Assembly: GCA_964017155.1 (NCBI GenBank)
Contig: OZ024865.1
Coordinates: forward strand, 21,048,402 to 21,112,401
Reading direction: 5' to 3'
Length of the DNA stretch: 64,000 bases
Source of the DNA: Oasisia sp. SBJ-2009
Lineage: Eukaryota; Annelida; Polychaeta; Sabellida; Siboglinidae
The position numbers and the translations under genes are program-made. The notes under the pieces are model-generated. The model was not told the origin of the DNA. It saw only the letters and a list, made by a program, of their open reading frames with translations, and ran no database searches. This document shows, one piece after another, positions 1-32,060 of the stretch. The first letter of the stretch is position 1. Every line of letters starts with the position of its first letter.

Positions 1-896
<896 letters not shown>

Positions 897-956
897 GACC
901 CTCCCGCAACACATCCTTATCCACCACATTCTGCCCCGTTCTGTCTGTCTGCTATC

Positions 957-1097
957 TCACTCACTCACTCACTCACTCACTCACTCACTCACTCACTCAC
1001 TCACTCACTCACTCACTCACTCACTCACTCACTCACTCACTCAATCAATCAATCAATCACTCACTCACTCACTCACTCTCCTGTCTCTGCCTCTCTC

Positions 1098-1130
<33 letters not shown>

Positions 1131-1208
1131 GTGTCTCTCTCTCCCCCTCTCTCTCTATATCTGTCACTCACTCACTCTCCTCTCGCTCTCTCTCCTCTCT
1201 CTCCTCCC

Positions 1209-1240
<32 letters not shown>

Positions 1241-1290
1241 TTGTTTCTCTTTCACTCACTCACCCTCCTCTCTCTCTTTCTCTCTCTCAC
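957..1290. repeat. (TCAC)n / (TCAA)n / (CT)n compound microsatellite
   Basis: A TCAC tetranucleotide array runs from about 957 to 1077 with a short TCAA block near 1041-1058. It passes into CT-rich DNA with CTGT and CTCC variants to about 1290. The neighbouring (CA)n and these arrays form one 540-bp low-complexity block. Confidence 0.95.
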
Positions 1291-1690
1291 ACCCATTGGC
1301 CCCCCTTCGGGCCTCACCTCATTGCTCCTTCGCCATTCTTCGGTGTTGACGGGAACAAACGCCTTTGTTGGTGGTCGGTCATCGATACGGTAATTACGTC
1401 TAACCTCAGGGCTCTGTGATGTTATCGCAGAAACAACACCCTCTCTTGCGGCACTTCGCTTCACAGGTGGGACAGACTTGTCGCTGTCGGAAGGTCCTTT
1501 CATCTCGGACTGCTCGTGTGCGCCTGGGATAAAGTTGACACTGACGTAACACCCGGGATCGCCACGGCGCGTCAGTTCAACATGGTTCACCTCTCATGGT
1601 TATGACAACCACATTTTATTCCAACAAAATATCCCCCGAAGTGAAATCAGTAAAATTTGTGTTCTGCCCCTCCCCTCTCCGCCTCCACCC
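1291..1690. other. No gene seen
   Basis: Unique-looking sequence of moderate GC. The minus-strand open frame here runs into the CT repeat and lacks recognisable domains. Confidence 0.4.
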
Positions 1691-3141
<1,451 letters not shown>

Positions 3142-3384
3142 AAAAAGGCAAGTACTTATATAGCGCACTGTCCATCTCGACTTATTTGGGAAGCATTCAC
3201 CGACGCTGCAACTAATACGCGATTTGTTTCGTAAACAAAAATCCAAAATTGTCTATACCAGCTAAGTGAACTCGAGCAACGTAGAGTGAACGAACTTGCC
3301 GAGGGTTCTAAACGGCAACACATGGTTTAAGCACGGGATATCTAGACTAAGAGTCCGATGCTGTAGTCACGGAGCCATTGACTG
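3142..3384 (-). repeat. SINE copy, internally deleted
   Basis: This matches the fuller SINE at 19560-19890 in the same orientation: the GGCAAGT..TATATAGCGC end, the GGGAAGCATTC block, the GAGCAA.GTAGAGTGAAC block and the GAGCCATTG end near 3372-3379. The middle segment after TATAGCGC is deleted, and the tRNA-like head is mutated beyond a clear B box. It is an old copy. Confidence 0.7.
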
Positions 3385-3433
3385 CCCGCCACAAAAGCAA
3401 TCACATCACATGTTGTTGTTTCTATGAGACATT

Positions 3434-3720
3434 GTCTTTGACAGACGTTACGACGTTGTCTCCGTCAGTCTTTGACATACGTTACGGCGTTGTCTCCGCC
3501 AGTCATTGACAGACGTTACGACGTTGTCTCCGTCAGTCTTAGACAGACGTTACGACGTTGTCTCCGTCAGTCTTTGACAGACGTTACGACGTTGTCTCCG
3601 TCAGTCTTTGACAGACGTTACGACGTTGTCTCCGTCAGTCTTTGACAGATGTTACGACGTTGTCTCCGTCAGTCTTTGACAGACGTTACGACGCTGTCTC
3701 CGTCAGCCGTCGACAGACGT
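3434..3720. repeat. 34-bp tandem repeat, about 8.4 copies
   Basis: Direct repeats of 34 bp, each containing GACAGACGTTACGACGTTG and GTCTCCGTCA. They differ by one to four substitutions, mostly in the first three and the last copy. The copies abut with no unique spacers, so this is a minisatellite and not CRISPR. Confidence 0.95.
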
Positions 3721-5270
3721 ACTCCCAGTGTGCGGCTGTGCCGAGTCAGTCAGGCGATATGTTACCTCGGGCGGACTGTGTGTGTTCTTACTTCCCAAGC
3801 GTAAGACTCGTCGCCGCTCTCTGCGCGAGGTTCACGCACTTTTTGTGGAGCTGGCGTTGTAACTTCCTCCCGCGCCTCTAGATCTCAGCATCACCGGCTG
3901 TTAGGGACTGTTTTACGGAGCCAATAATGAATCACAGCCAATAATACAGCGTCCGTTCTATTTTCAGAGTTCTGTAGAACCAGTCAGTCGACGACAGGGC
4001 ACCGTTAGCGTTACCTGTGTCTGTGATTGTTTCCTTCCAGTGGCTGTTATATGTACGATTCCGATTCCACAGACCTTTGCAATTCCGTTTCCGATTCCAA
4101 CTCTGGTGGTCTCAGTTCCATTCCGATTCCGACTTTTTTGCAAACAGTCCAGATCTCAAACAGTTTGCCTACAGCTGGTTTACAACTATGATGGAGATTC
4201 CCAACGCACTCGTCAGTTAGGCACTATTAACCCCACTTTGCCTTCTGTTGCTCTAGCAGTAACATTTCTCACCTTGAGGGAAATGTGTTGTTCATGATTA
4301 TTCCCGGTGACGTTGTTGACTGTACGTGTGAACAACTAACCAAGTCCATACACCTTTTAGTGTAGTCAACGTCAAACTTATCTTGAAAGCTAATGTTGAA
4401 CGTTCACTGTTGACCCGGATCGAGGAAGACCAACAGTTTTACTATCTACGTTATATAACGTGCAATCTAAGTACATCTCAAATCCACCATGGCTGTTTTA
4501 GATCTTATCCATACATTGTGTAACACCGAGTGGTGTAGGTGTTTACACTCACTGTACATAGTTAGAGTACACATACACTCAAGGCGATTGCGGTTCCACT
4601 CATTGTGATCCCAATTCTTCTCATTGTGGTCAAACTTCTTCTCATTGTGATCCAAATTCTTCTCATTGTGATTCCGATTCTGATATAACTCAACAAAATA
4701 GGATTCCGTCTCTCAGATTTCACTAAATTAGCTCCAAACGATTTGACACAAAGGGGCCACGGCTTATAGATTCTCCTCCGAAAGACATTATGCGACGAAT
4801 CAAAATGAGCTCAGAAGTTGATATGTACAAGTTATTTCAGATGATAATATTTGCAAAATAACTGCTATCACACATGTCGTTTATAAGCGGCACTTTGATG
4901 TGTGTTTCTTCATATTTTTTGGAAGTTATTTGAAAAGGATATATCAATGGTAGAGGATGTTGCCCTAAGGCGACGCCAACCAGGCTGAGAACGTTTGCCA
5001 GCGCTACACACGTCTTTGTACCGCAGCTGATGTCCCCTCAGCGACTTATCACTAATTCACTACTGCAATATCCGGTCATATGTATGCCATGCACAACTAC
5101 CAATTGATTATTGGGTGAAATGAGTGGCTATGTTCATTACACGCCCTGTGATGTACAGTGTACGTGTGACAGCAACTCTGAGGCCTATCAGCGGACGGTC
5201 CGTAGAAGTTGTCCTGTTTGTGTCGTTATTCAGTGTTCTACATGATTTATGAATACAGGGTATTCTTAAC
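3721..5270. other. No gene seen; small 21-bp tandem repeat at 4599-4681
   Basis: Intergenic. Four imperfect 21-bp units containing TCTCATTGTGAT lie at about 4599-4681. The region near 4060-4130 is rich in ATTCCGATTCC. No ORF with domain features was found. Confidence 0.5.
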
Positions 5271-5275
5271 CATGT

Positions 5276-6296
5276 TGTCACAACCGATAATGTAATAATC
5301 GCCCGGTAATGTAATAACTACCCGATAATGTAATAAAATCAACAGATAATGTAATAACCACCCTATAATGTAATAACATCAACCGATAATGTAATAAACT
5401 TGCTAACCGATAATGTAATAATTTTCAACCGATAATGTAATAAACTCCTCTTGCCTGATAATGTAATAACTTTCGCCTGATAATGTAATAACGTACACAT
5501 TTCTCGTAGGACTTAGTCGTATTCGTGGATTTCATGTTGGTTTCTTGTACTTAGTCGATTTCGTCGATTTCTTCTATTTCGCAATACCACAACTTTTGCT
5601 AGCGGAATCAATTTAGATTAAATCCAATATGCTGGTTCCAATTGTCTAGGTACGCCCACACGTCCTACTGCCGTGTCAATTACAAACATCGTACTAAAAC
5701 GTATACATTAGACATTCTTTTAGAAACCATTTCTTCATCTGGGTTTCACACTAGGATTGAACCAGCAAACCCCACGCCTGTGGGCATTCGATACTCTGAC
5801 ATTATAGCATGGAAAGGGAACACTTGTGAGATCATCGATACCAGGATTTGGGCCGACAATTTCGTTATCAATGAAGCCCACAGTTGTATTACACCAACCC
5901 GTCATTAATAAATGGAAAGAGAATGTATAACTAAAAATCCTGACCTGCTGGGATAAATATGACTTCCGAATTGGAACCAGCATATTGGATTTAATCTAAA
6001 TTGATTCCGCTAGCAAAAGTTGTGGTATTGCAAAATAGAAGAAATCGACGAAATCGACTAAGTACAAGAAACCAACATGAAATCCACGAAAACGACTAAG
6101 TCCTACGAGAAATGTGTACGTTATTACATTATCAGGCGAAAGTTATTACATTATTAGGCAAGAGGAGTTTATTACATTATCGGTTGAAAATTATTACATT
6201 ATCGGTTAGCAAGTTTATTACATTATCGGTTGATTTTATTACATTATCGGGTAGTTATTACATTACCGGGCGATTATTACATTATTGGTTGTAACA
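5276..6296. mobile_element. Foldback-type transposon with long terminal inverted repeats and CATGT target duplication
   Basis: The left arm (5276-5643) and right arm (5969-6296) are inverted copies over their whole length and begin TGTYACAACC. The outer part of each arm is a tandem series of TAATGTAATAA-containing units, 10 on the left and 8 on the right. The 40-bp length difference is exactly two units. The inner part is unique sequence ending GGTTCCAATT. The 5-bp CATGT at 5271-5275 is repeated at 6297-6301, consistent with a target-site duplication. No transposase is present, so this copy is non-autonomous. The arms with tandem-repeat outer domains resemble foldback elements such as sea-urchin TU or Drosophila FB, but the family is not identified. 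Confidence 0.88.
5646..5905 (+). pseudogene. Fragment of R2-type restriction-like endonuclease inside the foldback element
   Basis: Translation gives about 86 residues resembling the C-terminal endonuclease region of R2-like non-LTR retrotransposons. They show an H-x3-C remnant, a YKHRT stretch where these proteins have the (K/R)HN motif, GFHTRIEPANPTPVGIRYSD, then IIAWKGN..EIID and ADNFVINEAH. The usual PD is SD here, and the second acidic residue of the PD-(D/E)xK-like core (IID) is kept. The fragment starts exactly at the inner edge of the left inverted arm and stops at 5906-5908. There is no reverse transcriptase, so this is a captured or truncated piece and not a functional protein. The family match is from memory of motif patterns. 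Confidence 0.7.
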
Positions 6297-6301
6297 CATG
6301 T

Positions 6302-6694
6302 GTCCAGAGGTTGTTTGCATAAGAACCTGGAGTACAGAAGGCCTTATATATGTGTCATTGTTTGCCATGCTGCGTGCATATTCTGCGGCATCGTGCATTC
6401 TTTCTTTGGTGCACTATATATTTTATAGACCCAAGATAGCGGATTGAAAGAACAACAGTTGATTGTGTGTCAGCAGTCCAGGCTAGTCCGATGTGGATTT
6501 TGCCAGATACGAACATTTCTTTAGTAATGGTGGATGTCGTTTTCAGATCAAGCAGAAGTATGTTACCTCCCAGTTGGCTATAGAGTACTCTTGATATACT
6601 AGTCAACACAGATCACTCAATATATATGTTGATCATAATGTAGGTAGTATCTACAAATCACTGGGTAAGGCAGCGTCCGTTAATTGTCGTATGT

Positions 6695-6695
<1 letters not shown>
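6302..6695. other. No gene seen
   Basis: Intergenic DNA between the foldback element and a TA tract. The minus-strand open frame has no recognisable domain. Confidence 0.4.
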
Positions 6696-6760
<65 letters not shown>

Positions 6761-6779
6761 GTATATGTATGTATATATA

Positions 6780-6822
<43 letters not shown>
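6696..6822. repeat. (TA)n with TATG interruptions
   Basis: TA dinucleotide tract of about 127 bp with short GTATATG interruptions near its middle. Confidence 0.95.
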
Positions 6823-6823
<1 letters not shown>

Positions 6824-7441
6824 TGTATCGAAGGCATCACGGAACAACGATAATAAAGTATTATATCAACATCTTTACAAACAATAATATCAATAATGCG
6901 CATGTACTGTCACATGGTGATCTCATTGAACAAGTTGTACCACGTTGCTTAATGTGTTTTAACTTATAAAGCGGCCAGGACGAGTTGCACTTGACAACTT
7001 TCTATCTATAGTCAATATTGGGGAACACATTGAGAAAAGTATTGGCCACAATAACTATTTGAGACATTACATAAGGAACCCAAGCCCAAAGTTCGTGTTC
7101 CAAAAATATGAGTTGCAACTGCAGTCGCTTGGTTTTCGTTTTCCTATGGCATGCGTAATCAATTACCCAATTGGCTGTATGTGTTTCATAAACAAACGAC
7201 CCTGCCCTGCCCCAGATTGTATGAGCCGTGATTACAATTGTTCTGTTGTGTTGTTTTGTAGGTTCGTCGTCCCGCATGGGTGGTCATTCCCTAGTCGCTG
7301 GCAAGGCAAGTCACGACCCGGCCCATCCTCCCGCGGGGCCTCGGCCACACTGTCGCTGCCCCGTCTCGTCAACGCAGGGCTGTGTGCTAACATGCTCCTC
7401 TGATGTCTCTGTGTCGATACGGGACAAAACAAAGGAAGAAC
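6823..7441. other. No gene seen upstream of the GAS2-like gene
   Basis: Mixed-composition DNA that becomes more GC-rich towards 7260-7400. It could contain untranslated first-exon sequence of the downstream gene, but no splice donor or start can be fixed from sequence alone. Confidence 0.35.
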
Positions 7442-7553
7442 CAAGTTGAGTGTTGGAGTACACTGACAATTGGACAAGTTGAGTGTTGGAGTACACTGAC
7501 AATTGGACAAGTTGAGTGTTGGAGTACACTGACTGTTGGACAAGTTGAGTGTT
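7442..7553. repeat. 33-bp tandem repeat, 3.4 copies
   Basis: Units contain CAAGTTGAGTGTTGGAGTAC. Two units are identical and one differs near its end. It lies about 180 bp before the predicted start codon of the GAS2-like gene. Confidence 0.9.
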
Positions 7554-7697
7554 TTAGTGTGTCTCGTGGTCGACGGGTGTCTTGAGTTGGTTCATCCATT
7601 AGAGGTTCCATTCCGACCATTCCAGATGGCGCAGTCTGCGGCACCCGCCGTATGTTGACCACTCGTCGCTCATTCAGATGACCAAACCCGGATAATG

Positions 7698-7720
7698 TGA
7701 CGTCACTGCGGCATCACGTG
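7698..7720 (+). promoter_or_regulatory. CRE-like palindrome and E-box just upstream of the GAS2-like start codon
   Basis: A full TGACGTCA palindrome lies at 7698-7705 and a CACGTG at 7715-7720, 14-36 bp before the ATG. These match CREB/ATF and bHLH-type binding sites. Binding is inferred from motif alone, and the sites may lie in the 5' UTR. Confidence 0.35.
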
Positions 7721-7733
7721 ACGAGCCGCCACG

Positions 7734-23305
<15,572 letters not shown>

Positions 23306-23864
23306 TAGGAGGATGTTCTCGAAGACAAGACACCGACACAAACTGTCACCGAGCTCTGTGGCCTTTCGCTGACACTCTGTGTTGTCACTGCTACATACGT
23401 CATACACAGCTTGTATGCTCTGTTGTGAATTACTTTCTACACGTCGCATTTCTGCAACTGACGCTTGAGAAAGCGCAGCTCGTTTTACATGCTTGATACT
23501 CTGTACGTGACGACGTGTTCGTTACGCCAAATACGTGACATTGAAGACTGGAGCTTCATATAGCATTGGTTCGGGCGCTAAATATCATTCCACGACCCGA
23601 GTGATCTCTGCGTAGTTTTCGATATCCGCGAGATAGCAGTAGATGTTCGACTATCAACGTGACGCGTGCTGTGATCGCATGGCGTTATGGTCGTTGCCGG
23701 ACACGTTATTCTGTGATCGCATGGCGCTATGATAATTGCTGGACATTTCATTCTGCAAGTTGCCTTTTCATGCGTCGTCCGTCAAAACCGTGGAGCGATC
23801 TGAATATTCTTGGAAACCGCAGAGTAACAGCATCGTATTTGTGGGTGGAAGGGTTTCGAATAAA
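23306..23864 (+). other. Likely 3' UTR of the GAS2-like gene with AATAAA at 23859-23864
   Basis: The stop codon is followed by non-coding DNA with a two-copy 42-bp tandem repeat (23671-23754, starting GTGATCGCATGGCG). AATAAA at 23859-23864 is the first canonical polyadenylation signal I noticed, about 550 bp after the stop. The true end is unproven. Confidence 0.45.
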
Positions 23865-26869
<3,005 letters not shown>

Positions 26870-26873
26870 TTAA

Positions 26874-27706
26874 AGGACAAACAAAGTTAACTTTTACGTG
26901 GCGTACACCTAATAGAGTTAATATAAAGTAACAATTTCCACATATACTCAATTTTTTAACGCCAGCGGTTTACCAGAAAAATATTTTTTAACACCCACCC
27001 ATCCAAATTCTATGCGCTACCCCATCTTAGACGAAGAATGACGTCACGACGGTGATCGAGGCGCTCTCCACGTAGATTCCCTGCATAGGGTTTGGCTGTT
27101 GTCATGAAATGGCTGCAACTCGGCAACGCGCGTAACATGCTGATGACGGTAAATATAAAGTTGTCTATTATTGTTATCGCTGAAATCATCCCATCAACTG
27201 ATGATACATGTCTACATCAAAGCATTTCTCCTCAAAATGGACCGAGCAAAGTGCCAAACAGTACGCCCGCAAATCACCAACGTGAATCCATTGCTTCAAT
27301 ACTACCGGTTGTTTCATCAACTATTAGTGCAACCGTATGCCGAACACGAAGGCATAATTACTAAAGTTTACCATAGATTTAACCACAGATTTAGATATAC
27401 GTCTATAAGCAGCTGCTAGATGTCACGCCAACTGAACGAACTGTCGAAGACTCGAAGTTGTTGACCCTTAACGACGTCGCCGGAAGCTGACCGAGATATA
27501 GAATGCCGCGCGCTGAATGGCCAAGCCAAATTAACCCTTCACCTATGGCGGCGTCTAGACCATCGTGGATTTCGTTAGAATTTTAGACTTTAAAGTCACA
27601 TTCTGAGTAAACCGCTGACGTTAAAAAATTGAGTATATGTGGAAATTGTTACTTTGTATAAACTCTATTAGGTGTATGACACGAAGACGTAGCCTTTTTT
27701 GGTCCT
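26874..27706. mobile_element. Inverted-repeat DNA element flanked by TTAA
   Basis: The ends begin AGGAC(A/C)AA and are inverted over roughly 95 bp. The inner parts match closely, including CACCTAATAGAGTT, AGTAACAATTTCCACATATA and CTCAATTTTTTAACG. TTAA lies immediately outside both ends (26870-26873 and 27707-27710). A TTAA target is typical of piggyBac-like elements, but the tip lacks their usual CCY start, so the superfamily is open. The 640-bp interior has no transposase; it contains TGACGTCACG near 27040. It is a non-autonomous, MITE-like element. Confidence 0.75.
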
Positions 27707-27889
27707 TTAAATCACAGTCACGGATTATGGTAAACTACAGTCACATGAATTGCGCTTGCTATCAAAGCATGTCTCATAACCTGTTGGCTTCATGTTAAAT
27801 TGCGACAAATAACTTTGCTGAAAACTCCGTCTTGGCCGGTCCCCAGCCCGGATGAGATAGGGTCAGGGTTAGGCGTAACTACTCGCTAC

Positions 27890-30565
27890 AGAAACGTAGA
27901 CAACATAACTGACAGAGAACAGTTGCCTGGAAGAGGACGGATGATGATCTCGACGACCCACGACGCCATTATTATGGTGAAAGCCGCACATCCACGGAAA
28001 CGACAGGGCCGAGCACCCTTCATTCGACTAAACACATTAATATGGGAACATGTAATGTGAGAATCATGTATCTGACAGGAAAGGCGGCACAAGTAGCAGC
28101 AGAAATTACCAACTACAAGCTCGCACTGCTGGGGACCACCGTGACAAGATTGACACAGATAGGACAGAGAAGAATACCTACAGGAGAGCTAGGCCTTATT
28201 GCTCTTGTCCGGACACGAAGAAGACGGTGTCCCCACACCGTAGAGGCCAGGCTATCAAGAGTGGCACAGAGGTCATTGATAAGATGGGACGCGCATGGAC
28301 AGCTAATCATCACAGCGTCCTTCAAAAAGAAAAAAGAAAATCAAGATGACGTCATCCTGTGCTACACACCAACAAACGACAGTGATGGTGAAAATTCATA
28401 CAAAAGGACGTGACCATTCTCACGAGAGATTTCAGTGCGAAGATTGGAATGGACAACAACGGATATGAAGAAGTGACTGGGAACCAATGGTGTTGGAGAG
28501 ATGAACGAGAACGGAGAGATGCACTGAACAACATTGTTATCGAGGGCACCATTTTCACTCACAAAATGATACACAATACAACATAGGTGTCACCTAATCA
28601 TGTGACAAATAACAAGAATGATCACATTTGCATAGGAAAGAGATTAAAAAGGTCACCTGAAGATGTGAGAATGAAGAGGGAGCGGGCGAGGCATCTGACC
28701 GCCACCTGCTGATTGCCATGCTGAAACTCAAGTTGTTGAAATCTTGGATGGTGCCAGCAACAAACAGATGAAAGTACAATGTCGGTCTCCTGAAAGATCC
28801 ACATACATGGGGGCAAATAAACCTGAGCCTTGCTAACCCGAACAGCCAGTGGCAGAACACCAAATAGACAGTGACATCAACTTGTCAAGAAGTAGTTGGC
28901 CTGAAGAAGCAGCAACAAAAAGATGAGATCAGAGCAGACACCTGGGGCAGGATCCAGGTGCGGAAGGAGAAGAAGTCAACAGTAGGCAACTGTTGAACAA
29001 GAGCGGCCAGGACACAGGCACAAGAAGAGCACACATGAGCCAACAGAGAGGTAAAGAGAATGTGTTAAAACATGGATAACCGCAACGACATCGACAGTCT
29101 GGCAGAAGAAGCGGAGAAGTGTGCAGGTAGCCGGGAAACACGACACAGCTGTACAACACCACCAGAAAACTGAACATTCTGAAGAACTTCTGAACAGACC
29201 TTCCCCACTGGATCCCCAGACATACATCCAGTAGAAGTGGCTCTACCCATCAAGTGTGACAAACCTACCAAGGAAGAAACCAGCCATAAAGCAACCGAAG
29301 AATAATTGAGCCGATCTTGGAAAAGGAAGACGTGCCATCAGACTGGAGAGAGGGATACCTAGTAAAACTTCACAAGAAAGGAGATCTCAGCAATTGTTCC
29401 AAATACAAAGGATACACACTTCTGTCGTCAGTGCCGGGAAGTCTTCAAAAGAATAATCTTGGAAAGAATTATAGATGAAATCGACCCATTGCTGAGAGAT
29501 CAACAAGCTGGATTCCGCCAAAACAGATAATGCTTGGATCAGATCCCATCACTGCGCATCATAGTAGAGCAATCCTTGGAGTGGAACTCCTCACTCTACA
29601 TCAACTTTGTTGACTACGAAAAGGCGTCTGACAGCATTAACAAGGATACATTATGGAAACTACTACGACATTACGGCATACCAACCAAACTGGTCAACTT
29701 TATTAAGAACAGCTACAAAGGACCAGGCTGCAGAATAATCCACGGAGAACATCATTTTATACCCAAGCGTTTCGAAGTGAAGACCGGAGTTAAACAAGGC
29801 TGCTTGCTGTCCCCGTTCTTCCAGTCATTGACTGAATTATGAAGACATGCACAACACAGAGAACATACGGAATCCAGGGGACACTGTGGACTCAACTTGA
29901 AGACATGGACTTTGCCAACGATCTGCCACTGTTGTTCCACAGCCAGCAACAGATGCAGGAGAAGACCAGTGAACTGGCAGCCATCTCTTCACGAGTGGGC
30001 TTAGATGTATACAAAGGTAACGGAAAGGTCCTCAAAATAAATACAGCCAACACTGAGCCAGTTACACAGGAGTGGAATGAAATTGAAGAGGTAGATACCT
30101 TCACGTACCTGGGTAGTATAATTGAGAAGCAGGGTGGTACAGATGCGGATGTTAAAGCAAGAATTGACAAGGCGAGAGCAGCATTTATGTATCTCATGAA
30201 CATATAGAACTCCAAAGTGTTGTAATTGCACACGGCTGTTTAACTATAACGTGAAGTGTGTACTACTGTATGGAACAGAGACATGGAGTACAACTATCAT
30301 CACTATCAACAACTGTCTGAGAAGAATCCTCCAGATCCGCTGGCCAGACACCATCAGCAATATTGACTTGTGGGAGAGAACGCACCAACTGACTGCTGGA
30401 GATGAGATCAGAACAAGACGATGTGGAAGGATTGGTCACACACTCCGGAGCCCAGCATCAACTATCACCAGGCGGGCCCTGACATGGAAGCCACAAGATA
30501 GAAGTAAAAGAGGCTGTCCAAACAACACGCGGAGAAGGGATCTCCAAACAGACGCTGAGATGACA

Positions 30566-30568
<3 letters not shown>
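27890..30568 (+). pseudogene. Decayed RTE-like non-LTR retrotransposon (endonuclease + RT)
   Basis: Coding remnants lie in order with frame breaks. There is an AP-endonuclease N-terminus (MGTCNVRIMYLTGKAAQVAAE at 28042, with Cys where W is usual in the G-W-N-V-R motif), and RT fingers and palm with FVDYEKASDS (about 29610) and VKTGVKQGCLLSP (about 29780). LEDMDFANDLPLL (about 29900) follows, where the catalytic F/YADD has become FAND. The thumb and C-terminal part include TYLGSIIEKQGGTDADVKAR, LRRILQIRWPDTISN and IGHTLRSP. Stops and frameshifts separate these, so it is dead. The sequence runs into a TA tract at 30569. Endonuclease sequences of this type are often labelled craniofacial development protein 2-like. 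It is related to the elements at 38487 and 52295. Confidence 0.85.

Positions 30569-30643
<75 letters not shown>
30569..30643. repeat. (TA)n at the 3' end of the retrotransposon
   Basis: Pure TA tract of 75 bp that begins directly after ACAGGA at the truncated end of the retroelement. Confidence 0.96.
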
Positions 30644-30648
<5 letters not shown>

Positions 30649-31065
30649 CTGGCACCGAGTACACTTTCACGAGTAAGTCCTACGAGTATAAGTACTGGTA
30701 CATCGATGGTGGATGAATGCAAGTATGAGTGACATACAGTACATTGGTAAAACCTGAATTCGAGTACGAGTATACTTTCAGGAGTACAAGCACTTTAAAA
30801 ATATTAAATAATTATTATTTTAAGATACAAATGACTGAGTGGGTAAAACAGCCTAGCAAATGGATACCCCTAACCCAGCGTTCTCACAGACCTTGACATT
30901 ACTTAAAAACCTTGAATTACACCTATTCCATATCAAGCCCTTGATATCCTTTTGGCTTGCAGCTTTGATTATGCTGATCACTGATTTTATAGGTATGAGT
31001 GTTACACTTGGTACACATTTATAAACTTGGAATTAGCAGCTCATGCATTTATAGAAACATGAAAA
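30644..31065. other. No gene seen
   Basis: AT-rich DNA with GAGTAC-containing direct motifs between 30655 and 30800. No coding signal. Confidence 0.4.
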
Positions 31066-31147
<82 letters not shown>

Positions 31148-31164
31148 ATATAATATATATATAC

Positions 31165-31240
<76 letters not shown>

Positions 31241-31271
31241 ATATATATTATATACATACATACATACAAAT

Positions 31272-31305
<34 letters not shown>
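31066..31305. repeat. Compound (TA)n / (TG)n / (CATA)n tract
   Basis: Long TA tracts are interrupted by GTGTGTG near 31138-31147 and by CATACATACATACAAA near 31254-31270. Confidence 0.95.
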
Positions 31306-31311
<6 letters not shown>

Positions 31312-32060
31312 TGGTCCCCCCGAGTGTGCCAACCTCTTTCTGATTGCTCACTTGTGCTACAAATGCTTCCTCTGTCGGATCCATTTTCTACTTTTTTACT
31401 GTGATTTATCCAAGCCCACTAGCCACTAGCGTCTCCTCTAGCGCAAAACACTTCCGACATCTTTGTAAGCAAAAGAAAAATAGTCCGGATTGACTTTCCA
31501 TTTCCCAACTCCCTGTAGCTTCCAAAATCTGCACTCGGGAAGTGTGACGTTACGAATATTTTCATTGGTCGTTGCCAATTTTAATTTCACCTTTTTATTT
31601 TGAATGCAAATAAATATTATTTGTTGATACATAGGACACCTATCATGTATAATATGGCACCATATCTTTGTTTTACATGTGCTAGATAGGAGGTAATCAA
31701 GCCACTCCAAGCCAAGCTTGGAATAAAGATGACGATACGCAGTGAATTTATTTCTCAGTTTGTCTGATAAGTAAATATGCTTCTGTCACCATTAACGTAT
31801 ACTATATTATATTATATAGTATACATTTAGATATATGGAAATGTTACAGCTGTGTTTCACTTCCCCTTTAATTCCCCAGGCAGAGTTGAGAGGCTTAAAA
31901 TGCTGCCCCCATGGAGCCTGTATAACCGAGGCTATAACGAAGAGAGTTTGGGACCGGAAATGAACCTATGTTTAGACAGAGTACTGTGACGTAGCCGAAA
32001 ACGTTACCAGTTGTAGCCACTCTTGAAGAGCGTATTTTTGGCGTTGCCTTGTGCATACCA
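31306..32060. other. Upstream region of the fibrinogen-related gene; no gene seen
   Basis: Unique-looking DNA. TATA-like strings occur near 31920-31936, but no promoter can be asserted. The open frame in this segment on the minus strand has no domain. Confidence 0.35.

Noticed and set aside
3434..3720. Regular 34-bp repeats considered as CRISPR
   Set aside because: The copies abut without unique spacers and the DNA is metazoan.
32049..32060. Earlier start for the fibrinogen gene
   Set aside because: The codon at 32049 is TTG; the first ATG is at 32061 and begins a good signal peptide.
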